A stretch of 64,000 bases of DNA from Hymenobacter armeniacus. GTDB taxonomy: Bacteria > Bacteroidota > Bacteroidia > Cytophagales > Hymenobacteraceae. The position numbers were made by a program, and so were the translations under genes. Below the pieces are notes generated by a model that did no database searches, had not been told where the DNA came from, and was given only the letters and a program-made list of their open reading frames with translations. Below are positions 28,288-38,515 of the stretch, piece by piece (position 1 is the first letter of the stretch; the number at the start of each line of letters is the position of its first letter). Location: the NCBI RefSeq assembly GCF_014699055.1, contig NZ_JACXAC010000002.1, forward strand, positions 496,001 to 560,000. The letters are read 5' to 3'.

Positions 28288-29478
28288 GTGCGAATACTTT
28301 TTATTGGTTACTGGAGCCTGCACGAGCCGCTCACCATTTCGACCATCTTCCCGCACCTGCGCTTGTTACAAGAGCGGGATGACGTGGAACACATCACGCT
28401 GACGACGGTGGAACGGGGCGTCGAAACGCAAGCCGATTTAACCCTTCGCCTGCCGTTTCCCAACACGAAGATTAGCTTTCGGCCATTGCTTTCGCGCGAG
28501 CACAAAATATTGTTGCTCAATAAAGTAGATGACTTCGTTCGTTTTCCGCGCGAATTGGCCGCTTTGGCCAAAGCGGAAGGCAGCACCGTGCTATTGGCTC
28601 GCGGCGCCCCGGCCGGGGCGTTGGCGTACTTGGCGGCGCGCCGTTGTGGGCTGCCGTTTTACGTTGAATCGTTTGAGCCCCATGCCGAATACATGCGCAA
28701 CGGTGGCGTGTGGAAACCCTATGACCCGCGCTATCTGGTGCAGGTATACATGGAGCAGCAGCAGAAAAAGAATGCGTTGGGCCTTATGCCGGTAGCCGAA
28801 GCGCACCGTCGCCTGCTTATTGCCGAAGGGGTGCCGGCCCGACAGCTTGTAACGGTGCCTTGCTCGGTGAACATGGCCACTTTCGGGTTCGACGCGGCCC
28901 GGCGGGTGCGGCAGCGCCAGGCCTTGGAATATGGCAACGATGCAGTGGTGGGCATTTATGTGGGAAAATTCGGCGGCATTTATTACGAAGACGAAGCTTT
29001 CGACATTTTTGCACAGGCAGCCGCGCACTTTGGGGCTGCGTTCCGGCTCATTGTGCTCACGGCCCACCCGGCCGCCGGGGTAGAGGCCCGGCTGGCGGCC
29101 GCCGGCCTCAACCCGGCGCATTGCCTGGTGAAGCGGGCGCCGCATGCCGAAGTGCCTGACTATCTAGCTGCGGCAGATTTTGCTTTTCTGCTTTCCCGGC
29201 CCACGCCGGGCCTTTCACCCATCAAAGTGGGCGAATACTGGGCCAGCGGCTTGCCCATTTTGCTGGCCGAAGGCGTAGGCGACGACAGCGGCATCGTGGA
29301 GCGGGAGGGCGGTGGCGCTACGTTTGATTTAACCCAGCCTGAGAGTGTAAAAGCGGCATTGGTGCGGATTGAAGGGCTTCTGCAACAAACCAACCACCGG
29401 GCCGATGCCACCGCGTTGGCAGTGCGTCATCGCTCGCCTGAGCGGGCCCGCGAGGCCTATCAGCAATTTTTTGGCTGA
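28288..29478 (+). CDS. Glycosyltransferase, GT4-like, tandem paralogue A
   Basis: A 396-aa GT-B enzyme. The start is GTG at 28288 ('MRILFIGYWSLHEPL'), matching the ATG-started paralogue at 29709. Visible parts are 'LARGAPAGALAYLAARR', 'PFYVESFEPHAEYMRNGGVWKPYDPRYL', 'VPCSVNMATFGF', the GT-B hinge 'VVGIYVGKFGGIYYEDEAFDIF' and the C-terminal 'IKVGEYWASGLPILLAEGVGDDSGIVE', equivalent to the donor-binding E-x7-E region. Colinear similarity with the next gene runs end to end. Two genes of one type may add two successive residues of the same sugar; inference. Confidence 0.78.
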   Translation: MRILFIGYWSLHEPLTISTIFPHLRLLQERDDVEHITLTTVERGVETQADLTLRLPFPNTKISFRPLLSREHKILLLNKVDDFVRFPRELAALAKAEGSTVLLARGAPAGALAYLAARRCGLPFYVESFEPHAEYMRNGGVWKPYDPRYLVQVYMEQQQKKNALGLMPVAEAHRRLLIAEGVPARQLVTVPCSVNMATFGFDAARRVRQRQALEYGNDAVVGIYVGKFGGIYYEDEAFDIFAQAAAHFGAAFRLIVLTAHPAAGVEARLAAAGLNPAHCLVKRAPHAEVPDYLAAADFAFLLSRPTPGLSPIKVGEYWASGLPILLAEGVGDDSGIVEREGGGATFDLTQPESVKAALVRIEGLLQQTNHRADATALAVRHRSPERAREAYQQFFG

Positions 29479-29537
29479 ACCGGTGCAGGACCGGGAATCT
29501 AGCATTGGCATGCTCTCACCGACAAATTAAGGTCTAC

Positions 29538-29545
29538 TACCTTTG
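29538..29545 (+). promoter_or_regulatory. -7 promoter box (TACCTTTG) upstream of GT4 paralogue B
   Basis: TACCTTTG sits in the 230-bp gap between the paralogues, 163 bp before the ATG at 29709. The leader is long and no -33 element is plain. Nothing else was recognised in the gap. Confidence 0.4.
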
Positions 29546-29708
29546 TGCTGTTGCTCCGACGCAAACAGGACAACGTCGCCGAGTTGCTTGGCCTGCGTCG
29601 TCAGGGTGACCGAAAACTGGGCGCTTCTCCGCCAAACAGCGGAATGGCGTGCCGGAAAAAAGCTGCGGATTCCAGCCCGTTTCTGCGCTTGTTGAGCCAT
29701 TCACCTTT

Positions 29709-30941
29709 ATGCGAATACTGTTTTTGAGTTATTGGGGCCTGAACGACGGCCTTACGTCGTCCACCGTTTTCCCGCACCTGCGCCTGCTGCAGGAGCGGGA
29801 AAACGTGTCGGCCATTCGGCTCGTGACGGTGGAGCGCGGCGCCGATGCGCAGGCCGAGCTGACGTTTGACCCCGGTTTCGCCCCTGCCAAAATCACGTTT
29901 GAGCCCCTGCGTTCCCGGCCCGGACGCAACGTTATCCTTAATAAAATCGAAGATTTCACCCGCTTCCCGGGCGAGCTGGTGCGGCAGGTAAAGGAGTTTA
30001 AGCCCGATTTTATTCTGGCGCGCGGCGCCCCGGCTGGCGCGCTGGCCTACCTGGTGTGGCAGAAGACGAAGATGCCCTTCTATGTGGAGTCCTTCGAGCC
30101 GCACGCCGACTACATGCTCGAATCGGGCGTGTGGCGCGCCTACGACCCTCGCTACCTGTTCCAGCGGCACTGGGAAAAGCGCCAGAAACAGCTGGCGCTG
30201 GGCCTGATGCCCGTAGCCGAAAACTACCGGCAACAGCTCATCAAAGAAGGCGTGCGGGCCGAGCGCATCGTTACGGTGCCGTGCTCGGTCAACGCCGAGG
30301 CTTTCGCGCCCAACGCGGAGGCGGGGCAGCGGGTGCGCCAGCGGCTGGGCTACACCGCGCCTGAAGCGCTGGTGGGCATTTACGTGGGCAAGTTCGGCGA
30401 CATCTATTACGACCAGGAAGCCTTCGACCTGTTTCGCTCCGCTGCCGACCACTTTGGCCCCGGCTTTCGGCTCATCATCCTCACGCCCAATGCCGAAGCC
30501 AACGTGCGCCGCAAGCTGGCTGCCGTGGGGCTGGGCCCCGACCGCGTGTTTGTGACCAAAGCGCCGCACAACGAGGTGCCGGACTACCTCTCAGCCGCCG
30601 ATTTTGCGTTTGCGCCCATTCGGCCGGCGCCTTGCCGGCTGTTTTGCTCGGCCATTAAAATCGGGGAATATTGGGCCAGCGGCCTGCCCGTGCTGGTGAC
30701 CACCGGCGTGGGCGACGACTCGGCCATCATGGAAGCCGAAGGCGGCGGGGCCGTGTTCGACCTGAGCCAGCCCGGCAGCGTGCCCGCGGCCCTGACGCGG
30801 CTCGACGCACTGTTGCGCGAGCCCGATTATCGGACGCGCATCCGCGGGCTGGCCGTGCGGCACCGCAGCATCAACCGCGCCCGCGAGGCCTACGCGCAGT
30901 TGCTGCCCGTGGGCAAAACCCTCGAGTTGGCTGTGGGGTAG
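29709..30941 (+). CDS. Glycosyltransferase, GT4-like, tandem paralogue B
   Basis: A 410-aa GT-B enzyme homologous throughout to paralogue A: 'MRILFLSYWGLNDGLTSSTVFPHLRLLQE', 'ILARGAPAGALAYL', 'PFYVESFEPHADYMLESGVWRAYDPRYLF', 'VPCSVN' and 'IYVGKFGDIYYDQEAFDLF'. Compared with A it carries extra residues before the donor site ('APIRPAPCRLFCSAIKIGEYWASGLPV'), where A has a shorter loop, which could change donor choice. An in-frame ATG at 29649 precedes the conserved start and is not supported by the paralogue. Confidence 0.78.
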   Translation: MRILFLSYWGLNDGLTSSTVFPHLRLLQERENVSAIRLVTVERGADAQAELTFDPGFAPAKITFEPLRSRPGRNVILNKIEDFTRFPGELVRQVKEFKPDFILARGAPAGALAYLVWQKTKMPFYVESFEPHADYMLESGVWRAYDPRYLFQRHWEKRQKQLALGLMPVAENYRQQLIKEGVRAERIVTVPCSVNAEAFAPNAEAGQRVRQRLGYTAPEALVGIYVGKFGDIYYDQEAFDLFRSAADHFGPGFRLIILTPNAEANVRRKLAAVGLGPDRVFVTKAPHNEVPDYLSAADFAFAPIRPAPCRLFCSAIKIGEYWASGLPVLVTTGVGDDSAIMEAEGGGAVFDLSQPGSVPAALTRLDALLREPDYRTRIRGLAVRHRSINRAREAYAQLLPVGKTLELAVG

Positions 30942-30948
30942 CGCCGGG

Positions 30949-30990
30949 GCTTCCCGGCCCGCGTACCTGGCCGGGAAGCTTCTATTTTTC
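30949..30990 (+). terminator. Rho-independent terminator after GT4 paralogue B
   Basis: A perfect 11-bp stem (gcttcccggcc with ggccgggaagc, 30949-30959 and 30969-30979) closes a 9-base loop and leads into a T-rich tract at 30980-30989. It starts 8 bp after the stop codon and splits the locus before the deacetylase. Confidence 0.7.
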
Positions 30991-31003
30991 TTTCAATAAA
31001 AGC

Positions 31004-32023
31004 ATGTCTATTTCACCTTCCGCCGCGGCCATACCCGGTGCCCTGGTCATTTCCCTCGATTTTGAAATCAACTGGGGCGTGCGCGACCAACAGACGCTGG
31101 CCCAGTACGGCGCCAACCTGTTGGGCGTGCGCCAAGCCATTCCGGCCATGCTGGCGCTGTTTGCCGAGTTCGGCCTGCACGTGACCTGGGCCACGGTGGG
31201 CCTGCTGTTCTTTGAAACCAAAGCGGAAATGCTGGCCCACCTGCCCGCGGTGCGCCCCGAATACGCCGACCCCAACCTCTCGCCTTACCTCGTGCTCGAC
31301 CAAGTGGGGGAGGACGAAGCCCACGACCCCTACCATTTCGGCCGTTCGCTCATCAACCAGATTCGGGCTACGCCGGGGCAAGAAATGGCCTCGCATACCT
31401 TCTGCCACTATTACTGCCTGGAGCGCGGCCAAACGGTGGAGAGTTTTCGGCACGACATCGAAACCGCCGTGCGGGTAGGGGCGGAGCAGGGCATGGCCTT
31501 GCGCAGCCTGGTGTTTCCGCGCAACCAGTACAACGCCCAGTACCTCGAAACCTGCCGCGCGGCGGGCATCAGCAGCTACCGCGGCAACGAGCAGTCGTGG
31601 ATATACAAGGAGCGCAGCGAGGAGCAGCAGGCGCTGTACAAGCGCGGCGCGCGGCTGCTCGACGCCTACGTCAACCTCTCAGGCCAGCACACGGCGCGCT
31701 GGGCCGACATGGCCCGCAGCTTTCCCTACAATGTGCCCGCCAGCCGCTTCCTGCGGCCGTGGTCGGGGCGGCTCAAGGCACTGGAGGGCTTGCGCCTGCG
31801 CCGCATTCTGGCGGGCATGGAGCACGCAGCCAAGCACGGCGAAGTGTTCCACCTGTGGTGGCACCCGCATAATTTTGGCGTGAACCTGGCCGAAAACATG
31901 GCCGTACTGCGCCGCATTGCCCAGCATTTCCGCCGCCTGCAGGCCCGCTACGGTTTCGAGAGCCTGAGCATGGGCGAAGTGGCCGACCGTCTTTCATCGT
32001 ATTCTAATTCCCCCGCCGCATGA
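31004..32023 (+). CDS. Polysaccharide deacetylase family protein (NodB homology)
   Basis: A 339-aa carbohydrate esterase-4-like protein that should remove N- or O-acetyl groups from a sugar. ATG 31004 is just after the terminator. Visible motifs are 'VISLDFEINWG' (D19, E21), matching motif 1 of the deacetylase group with a D-F-E order, and SHTFCH (H131, H135), the metal-binding H-x3-H. No signal peptide was seen, so it may act in the cytosol on a lipid-linked or nucleotide sugar. Its stop overlaps the formyltransferase start as ATGA. Confidence 0.82.
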   Translation: MSISPSAAAIPGALVISLDFEINWGVRDQQTLAQYGANLLGVRQAIPAMLALFAEFGLHVTWATVGLLFFETKAEMLAHLPAVRPEYADPNLSPYLVLDQVGEDEAHDPYHFGRSLINQIRATPGQEMASHTFCHYYCLERGQTVESFRHDIETAVRVGAEQGMALRSLVFPRNQYNAQYLETCRAAGISSYRGNEQSWIYKERSEEQQALYKRGARLLDAYVNLSGQHTARWADMARSFPYNVPASRFLRPWSGRLKALEGLRLRRILAGMEHAAKHGEVFHLWWHPHNFGVNLAENMAVLRRIAQHFRRLQARYGFESLSMGEVADRLSSYSNSPAA

Positions 32024-32811
32024 GCGTTGCCCCAGAATTTGCCGGTAAGAAAATCGTGATGCTGGCCGGCCCCGGCGAGTCCACCAACATCCTGTTTCAC
32101 GCGCTGGATGCTGAGTTTGGGGTGCATCGCATCATCGTCGAAACGCCCGTGAGCCAAAAGCAGCTGCTCAAGCGCCGGGCCGAAAAGCTGGGCTGGGCCA
32201 CCGTGCTGGGCCAAATTGCCTTTAAGCTGGCCGTGGCCGGGCCGCTGGGCCGCGCCTCGCAGCCACGCCTGACGGCGCTCAAGCAAGCCCACCAGCTCAA
32301 CGCCCAGCCCTTGCCCGAGGACCGCACCATCCGGGTGCCCTCGGTGAACGACCCGGCCTGCATCGCCCAGCTCCAAGCCCTGAACCCCGACGTGGTGGTG
32401 GTAAACGGCACGCGCATCATCGCCAAGCGCGTGCTCACCAGCGTGCCCTGCCCGTTTCTGAACACCCACGCCGGCATCACGCCGCTGTACCGCGGCGTGC
32501 ACGGCGGCTACTGGGCCCTGGCCAACAACGACGCGGCCCACTGTGGCGTGTCGGTGCACCTGGTCGATGCCGGCATCGACACCGGCGGCATCATCGCGCA
32601 GGCCCTCATTCAGCCCGGTCCCGAAGACAATTTTGCCACTTATCCGCTGCACCAGCTCATCGCCGGCATGCCCTTGCTGAAAGAGGCCGTGCGGGCCGCC
32701 TTGCGCGGCAACATCCAGTTGCGGCCCGCGCCCGAGGGCACTTCGCGGCTGTGGTCGCACCCCACGCTAAGCGAGTATTGGGCCAACCGGCGCCGCACCG
32801 GCGTGCGCTAG
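32020..32811 (+). CDS. Formyltransferase-fold protein (putative sugar N-formyltransferase)
   Basis: A 263-aa protein with the formyltransferase core: NTHAGITPLYRG with Asn148 and His150, and VHLVDAGIDTGGII with Asp187, at the same spacing as the Asn-His-Asp triad of methionyl-tRNA formyltransferase. 'PDVVVVNGTRII' precedes it as in Fmt/ArnA. It lacks the C-terminal OB domain of Fmt and sits in a glycan locus, so a sugar N-formyltransferase using N10-formyl-THF is plausible. ATGA overlap with the deacetylase implies they act together. Its stop overlaps by 4 bp the 3' end of the convergent membrane gene. Confidence 0.72.
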   Translation: MSVAPEFAGKKIVMLAGPGESTNILFHALDAEFGVHRIIVETPVSQKQLLKRRAEKLGWATVLGQIAFKLAVAGPLGRASQPRLTALKQAHQLNAQPLPEDRTIRVPSVNDPACIAQLQALNPDVVVVNGTRIIAKRVLTSVPCPFLNTHAGITPLYRGVHGGYWALANNDAAHCGVSVHLVDAGIDTGGIIAQALIQPGPEDNFATYPLHQLIAGMPLLKEAVRAALRGNIQLRPAPEGTSRLWSHPTLSEYWANRRRTGVR

Positions 32812-34178
32812 GCGGGCACCAGGCGTCCGCCGGCCTGCTGGCGCTGGGCTGTGGCGGCTGTCTGTCGACGCGGCACGCTCATGCTTTGGGTGATGTACAG
32901 CCCGGCCAGGTAAAACGGCATCATCGGGATTTTGTAGCGCACCAGCGTACCGAAGTTATTCGACACGATGCCCACCGTGGCCGAAAACGCCAGGGCGAAC
33001 AGAAAGCACAGCGTGAGCGACGGCGTGCTGATGATGAGCGACATCGTCTTGAAGAACCCCGAGCGGATGATGATGCGCAGGGTGAAAATCAAAAACACCA
33101 GCGCTTCCACCGCCGAAAGCAGCATGACGGGGTTTTTTACCTCCCACAAAAAAGGGCGGTACAGCGACACCACAATGGCCTGCGGCACCAGCTTCATCAT
33201 GCCGCCGAGCGTACCATCCTGCTCGCCCAAGGTGTAGGCCGAGCCGTTTTGCCGGACACTCGTTTCGTACAGGTATTCGGACACGATTTTGCTGCGCTGG
33301 CCAATTACCTCCACGTCGTAACGGTCGTCGCCTTTGGTGAGGTTGGTGGCGGCGAAAAAGGCCAGACCCGCGCCGATACTCAGGAAAAAGGGCTTGGCTA
33401 TGATGCGCAGCAACGGGCTCTTGATGCGCGAGCTGTTTTCGTTGAATACCCACAGCAGCGCCGCTGGCAGGAAGCACAGCAGGATATACACCTTCACCAA
33501 CACGATGAAGTAGGCGAAGAAAAAGCCCATCACGGCGCAAAACAGGATGCTGCGCTTCTGAATGGCGCCTTTGTAAAAGCAGTAAAAGACCCAGCCCAGT
33601 GCCCCAATGCATAGGGAGTCTTTCATGAGCCCCGACCCCCAGAAAAATACCGAGGGCACAAACAGCGTAGCCGTGGCCAATTCCTTATATAACTGGGGCC
33701 GGATTTTGATGAAGGTGAGATACATCGCCCACACCCCGCTGAAGCTGATAAAAGCAAAGAACAGGGCAATGACGGTGTAGGTATTGCCACAAAACAGGCC
33801 GAAGAACGCCGTGATTCGAACAATGAGGTACTCCGAAGAGCCCGGCTGGTACCAGTACATGGCGGTGGTATACTTCGCCGTTTGCGGGTCGTAGGCGCCG
33901 CCGCTGGTCAGCATTAGCTTCAGGCCCGCCTGGAAAGAATCGTGGAAAGCATTCTGGATGTACGAGGCGTGCCGCCAGTAACCCGTCGTGTCGCCCCCGC
34001 CGTAGTAGTATTCGTAAATCAACCCCAGCGCAATGCCCCCGATGAACTTGAGCGTAAGGGCGGGAATGAAATAACGACGCGTGTAGGCGTTGGAAAATTT
34101 ATCCCGCACCCCGTAGGCTATCAAATAGAAGAAAGCCAGAAATATTGGCGTAAGGAATAAGTCTTGTAAACTAAGCAT
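32808..34178 (-). CDS. Polytopic membrane protein, possible oligosaccharide polymerase (Wzy-like)
   Basis: A 456-aa inner-membrane protein with about 11-12 hydrophobic segments. Conspicuous parts are 'YEYYYGGGDTTGYWRHASYIQ' after TM2, 'VFFWGSGLMKDSLCIGALG' and the late 'GTLVRYKIPMMPFYLAGLYI'. EpsG/Wzy-type polymerases have a comparable topology with a long periplasmic loop and conserved Arg, but I cannot assign the family. It starts 1 bp after the stop of the TPR-protein gene, so the pair is one - strand operon. It is the best Wzy candidate in the locus besides the protein at 3911. Confidence 0.5.
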   Translation of the reverse strand: MLSLQDLFLTPIFLAFFYLIAYGVRDKFSNAYTRRYFIPALTLKFIGGIALGLIYEYYYGGGDTTGYWRHASYIQNAFHDSFQAGLKLMLTSGGAYDPQTAKYTTAMYWYQPGSSEYLIVRITAFFGLFCGNTYTVIALFFAFISFSGVWAMYLTFIKIRPQLYKELATATLFVPSVFFWGSGLMKDSLCIGALGWVFYCFYKGAIQKRSILFCAVMGFFFAYFIVLVKVYILLCFLPAALLWVFNENSSRIKSPLLRIIAKPFFLSIGAGLAFFAATNLTKGDDRYDVEVIGQRSKIVSEYLYETSVRQNGSAYTLGEQDGTLGGMMKLVPQAIVVSLYRPFLWEVKNPVMLLSAVEALVFLIFTLRIIIRSGFFKTMSLIISTPSLTLCFLFALAFSATVGIVSNNFGTLVRYKIPMMPFYLAGLYITQSMSVPRRQTAATAQRQQAGGRLVPA

Positions 34179-34179
34179 A

Positions 34180-35433
34180 TCAGGCCTTTCCGTTCTTTTT
34201 CAGCCACGCTTTGGCCTCCTTGTACTGCTCCGACTTGCGGTCGGCTTTGTCGGCAATGACGGCGTAGTAGCGCTTGGCGGCGGCCGTGTCTTTGTCGCGC
34301 ACGGCCAGCCGGGCCAGGTTCACGTTGGCGAACAAATAAAACCCGCCGGAAGTGTCGCCGGTGCTTTCGGCAAACACGATGCACCGCTGGTAGTAGTCCT
34401 TGGCCTTGGCCAGGTCGCGGTAGCGGTTCTGCATCAGGTAGCCCAGGAAGTAGCTGGCGTAGCGCCCGCTGATGCCTTCGTAGCCGGGCATGCCCTTGTT
34501 GATTTTGTCCAGGATTTCGCGGCTCACCCGCTCGCAGTCGGCAAACTCGCCTTGGTCGTAGGCCAGCAGGGCGTAGAAGCGCTGGAAATAGCCGTTGTCG
34601 GGGAAGGTGGTGGCCAGGTAGCGCGCCACGGGCATGGCTTCTTCGGCGTTGTTTTCCTCGTTTTTGAGGATGCGCATGAGAAAAACGCGCGCCTCGGTGG
34701 CGGTGTAAAAGCCGTTGTTGGCCACGCTGCGGAGCTGTTGCATGCCCAGCTTTTTGTCGCCCTTCGGGAAGAACAGCAGCACGGGTTTCAGCAGCGGGTA
34801 GTTGTCCGGAATCCAGACGGCGTAGTAGTTGAACAGTGCCTGCCCAAACTGAAACTCGGGGCTCAGGCCGTTGGCTTCCTGGCTCTTTTTGAGAAAATTG
34901 AGTGAGCGGCGGGCACCCACGGTGGCTTTGCGCCAATCGTGGCGCTCGGCGTGCAGGCGGGCGTCGAAGCCGTAAGCGGCCGAGAGGAAGAAGCTGGCTT
35001 CGTAGTTGTTGTTGTCGGCGTCGTAGAGCTTCTGGGCCTTGGTCACGGCCGTGTCCATGTAGGCGAAGAAGGTCTTGTCGTACTGGTTGGTCTGGAAGTT
35101 GGTGGGCATGATTTTCCACCACGTGCTCAGCCCCAGCAGAAAGTACGGCATGGGGTGGTTGGGGTAGCGCCGCCGCAGGGAGCGGAACTGCTTCTCGGCC
35201 CGGTCGTACTTGAAATTGTAGATGTTGTGCACCGCGCCGTCGAGCTCGAGCTGGATGTCCTTGTCGAGCAGCAGCCAGCCCTTGGTGTCGATGGCCGAGG
35301 GAAGCACGCCCACCGTGTCGAGGGCCACCGTTTTGATGGGCGGAGGGGTGCGAATTGTATCGGGCTTCTGAGCACTGGCCAGCAGCGGCGCGAAGAGCAG
35401 CCCCAGGCAGATACAAAACAGCGAGCGCAGCAT
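34180..35433 (-). CDS. Secreted TPR-type repeat protein
   Basis: A 417-aa protein with a signal peptide ('MLRSLFCICLGLLFAPLLASAQ', cleavage after Ala-Ser-Ala). ATG 35433 was chosen because it begins the signal peptide; the longer frame from 35844 runs through the divergent peptidase gene. After a Pro-rich linker, helical repeats of the TPR kind appear ('AEKQFRSLRRRYPNHPMPYFLLG', 'LAKAKDYYQRCIVFAES'). It is likely periplasmic or lipid-associated and may act with the polytopic protein encoded 1 bp downstream. Function unknown. Confidence 0.68.
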   Translation of the reverse strand: MLRSLFCICLGLLFAPLLASAQKPDTIRTPPPIKTVALDTVGVLPSAIDTKGWLLLDKDIQLELDGAVHNIYNFKYDRAEKQFRSLRRRYPNHPMPYFLLGLSTWWKIMPTNFQTNQYDKTFFAYMDTAVTKAQKLYDADNNNYEASFFLSAAYGFDARLHAERHDWRKATVGARRSLNFLKKSQEANGLSPEFQFGQALFNYYAVWIPDNYPLLKPVLLFFPKGDKKLGMQQLRSVANNGFYTATEARVFLMRILKNEENNAEEAMPVARYLATTFPDNGYFQRFYALLAYDQGEFADCERVSREILDKINKGMPGYEGISGRYASYFLGYLMQNRYRDLAKAKDYYQRCIVFAESTGDTSGGFYLFANVNLARLAVRDKDTAAAKRYYAVIADKADRKSEQYKEAKAWLKKNGKA

Positions 35434-35520
35434 AGAAAGCGAGTAGAAAGCGGACCGGCGCCGCGGCCCGGCGAAAAGCAGACCAAAGGAAACGGGCCTG
35501 CTAAAGTACGGACTTTGGCC

Positions 35521-35528
35521 TAGCTTTG
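35521..35528 (+). promoter_or_regulatory. -7 promoter box (TAGCTTTG) upstream of the M42 peptidase
   Basis: TAGCTTTG fits TAnnTTTG and lies 19 bp before the ATG at 35548. On the other strand a near match (TACTTTAG) faces the TPR gene, so this 114-bp gap is a divergent promoter region. Confidence 0.45.
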
Positions 35529-35547
35529 GGCGACAATTCCCCTGCTT

Positions 35548-36462
35548 ATGCAATTGTTGCGCTCCCTTTGCCGCATTCAGGCACCTTCCGGCAACGAATC
35601 GGCCCTTACCCGCTTTGTGCTCGACTACGTGCGCCAGCACCAGGGCACTTGGCGGCACCAGCCCCAAGTCATCGCCGACGACCGGTTTCAGGACTGCATC
35701 GTGCTGGTGTTTGGGCAGCCGCGCACGGCCGTGTTTGCCCACATGGACAGCATCGGGTTCACCGTGCGCTACGGCCGGCAGCTGGTGCGCATCGGCGGGC
35801 CGCAGGCCGAGGCCGGCTACCGCCTGGTAGGGGAGGATTCGCAAGGACAGATAGATTGCACACTAACAATAGATGACGAAACCGGGGAACTGGGCTATGC
35901 GTTCCACCGCGACATTGACCGCGGCACCGAGCTCACGTTCTACTGCGACTTTCGCGAAACCGACACCACCGTCCAGAGCTGCTACCTCGACAACCGCCTC
36001 GGCGTGTGGAACGCCCTGCGCCTGTGCGAAACCCTGGAGCACGGCATTGTGGCCTTTTCCTGCTGGGAAGAGCACGGCGGCGGTTCGGTGGCCTACCTGG
36101 CTAAATTCATCTACGAAACCTACGGCGTGCGCCAGGCCCTGATTTCCGACATCACCTGGGTGACCGAAGGCGTGCACGCCGGCCAGGGCTGCGCCATTTC
36201 GCTACGCGACTCCCTCATTCCGCGCCGGGCCTACGTCGACCGCATTCGGGCCATCGCCACTGCGTCGGGCGTTCCGCACCAGCTCGAAGTAGAAGGCAGC
36301 GGCGGCTCCGATGCCAAGGAGCTGCAGCACGCGGCCGCGCCCTGGGACTGGTGTTTTGTGGGGGCGCCCGAAGACCACGTGCACTCGCCCGATGAGCTGG
36401 TCGACAAGCGCGACATTGCCAGCATGCTGGCGCTGTATCAGGTGCTGATGCGGGAGTTATAA
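35548..36462 (+). CDS. M42-type metallopeptidase (aminopeptidase/glucanase family)
   Basis: A 304-aa cytosolic metal peptidase. Features in order are '[15 protein letters not shown]', AHMDSIGF (His65, Asp67), LDNRLGVWN, the catalytic Glu pair WEEHGGGS, '[10 protein letters not shown]' and HSPDELVD near the C-terminus, the pattern of di-zinc M42/M20-like enzymes. It is about 50 residues shorter than typical M42 members, apparently through a reduced insert domain. It is unlikely to be part of glycan assembly even though it lies inside the locus. Confidence 0.82.
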   Translation: MQLLRSLCRIQAPSGNESALTRFVLDYVRQHQGTWRHQPQVIADDRFQDCIVLVFGQPRTAVFAHMDSIGFTVRYGRQLVRIGGPQAEAGYRLVGEDSQGQIDCTLTIDDETGELGYAFHRDIDRGTELTFYCDFRETDTTVQSCYLDNRLGVWNALRLCETLEHGIVAFSCWEEHGGGSVAYLAKFIYETYGVRQALISDITWVTEGVHAGQGCAISLRDSLIPRRAYVDRIRAIATASGVPHQLEVEGSGGSDAKELQHAAAPWDWCFVGAPEDHVHSPDELVDKRDIASMLALYQVLMREL

Positions 36463-36671
36463 CCCGGGATGTGCCTATTTATCCTGCTATTTCTCAAAAG
36501 CAGGGTGGGTTATCGGGCATTACCTCCGAAATTTGCACCGTAGACCGGTGGGCTCGCTGCCTTTTTGTTCGCCCCGGGCATTACAACGGCTGCTGGTTTG
36601 CTTACGCGCCTTCGCCCGCCACCTTTCATATTGTTCCTCAAATAAGGGCCTGAAGCCCAGTACGCTATTCT

Positions 36672-37747
<1,076 letters not shown>

Positions 37748-37751
<4 letters not shown>

Positions 37752-38506
37752 GCGACGGCATGAAGCTGAGCGTCGTCATTCCGGCCTACAACGAGGAAGA
37801 GAGCATCGGCGAGACGCTGCGCACGCTGCACGCGGCGCTGGTGGCCGAAGGCATCGACCACGAAATCGTCGTCACCAACGACAACTCGAAGGACAACACC
37901 CTGGGCGCGCTCGAAGCCCTGGCGCGGGAAATCCCGGCGCTGACCTACTACACCAACCCCGGGCCCAACGGCTTCGGCTACGCCGTGCGCTACGGCCTCG
38001 AGCGCTACACGGGCGAGTGCGTGGCCGTGATGATGGCCGACCTCAGCGACGACCCGGCCGACCTGGTGCGCTACTACCGCACCATGCAGGCCGGCGGCTA
38101 CGACTGCGTCTTCGGCTCGCGCTGGATAAAGGGGGGCCGGGTGGTGGACTACCCGGCCCACAAAAAGACGCTCAACCGCGTGGCCAACGCCCTCGTCAAA
38201 ACGCTGTTTCGGCTCAAGTACAACGACTGCACCAACGCCTTCAAGCTCTACCGCCGCCACACCATGGACGGGCTCAAGCCCTTCCTCTCCCCCCACTTCA
38301 ACCTCACCCTCGAACTGCCGCTCAAGGCCATCGTCCGGGGCTACTCCTACGCCGTGGTGCCCAACTCCTGGACCAACCGCAAGTACGGCGAGAGCAAGCT
38401 CAAAATCAAGGAGATGGGCTCGCGCTACTTCTTCATCATGATGTACTGCCTCATCGAAAAACACTTCTCTCGGGGCGATTTTCATAAGACAAAAGTTACC
38501 GCTTAA
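37748..38506 (+). CDS. Polyprenyl-phosphate glycosyltransferase (DPM1-like GT2, no TM anchor)
   Basis: A 252-aa GT2 enzyme starting in an ATGA overlap with the epimerase. Motifs are '[14 protein letters not shown]', [10 protein letters not shown], '[15 protein letters not shown]' (the DxSD version of DxD) and '[26 protein letters not shown]', which is the R-W/K-x3-N-x2-N pattern of dolichol-phosphate mannosyltransferases. The C-terminus has no pair of TM helices, unlike the enzyme at 2948. It should charge undecaprenyl phosphate with a sugar, to be used by the GT-C protein that follows 9 bp later. Confidence 0.85.
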
Positions 38507-38515
38507 AACCAGCAA

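Noticed and set aside
28281-28288. TATTTTTG just before GT4 paralogue A as a -7 box
   Set aside because: It overlaps the GTG start codon itself, so transcription would begin inside the gene; more likely chance.
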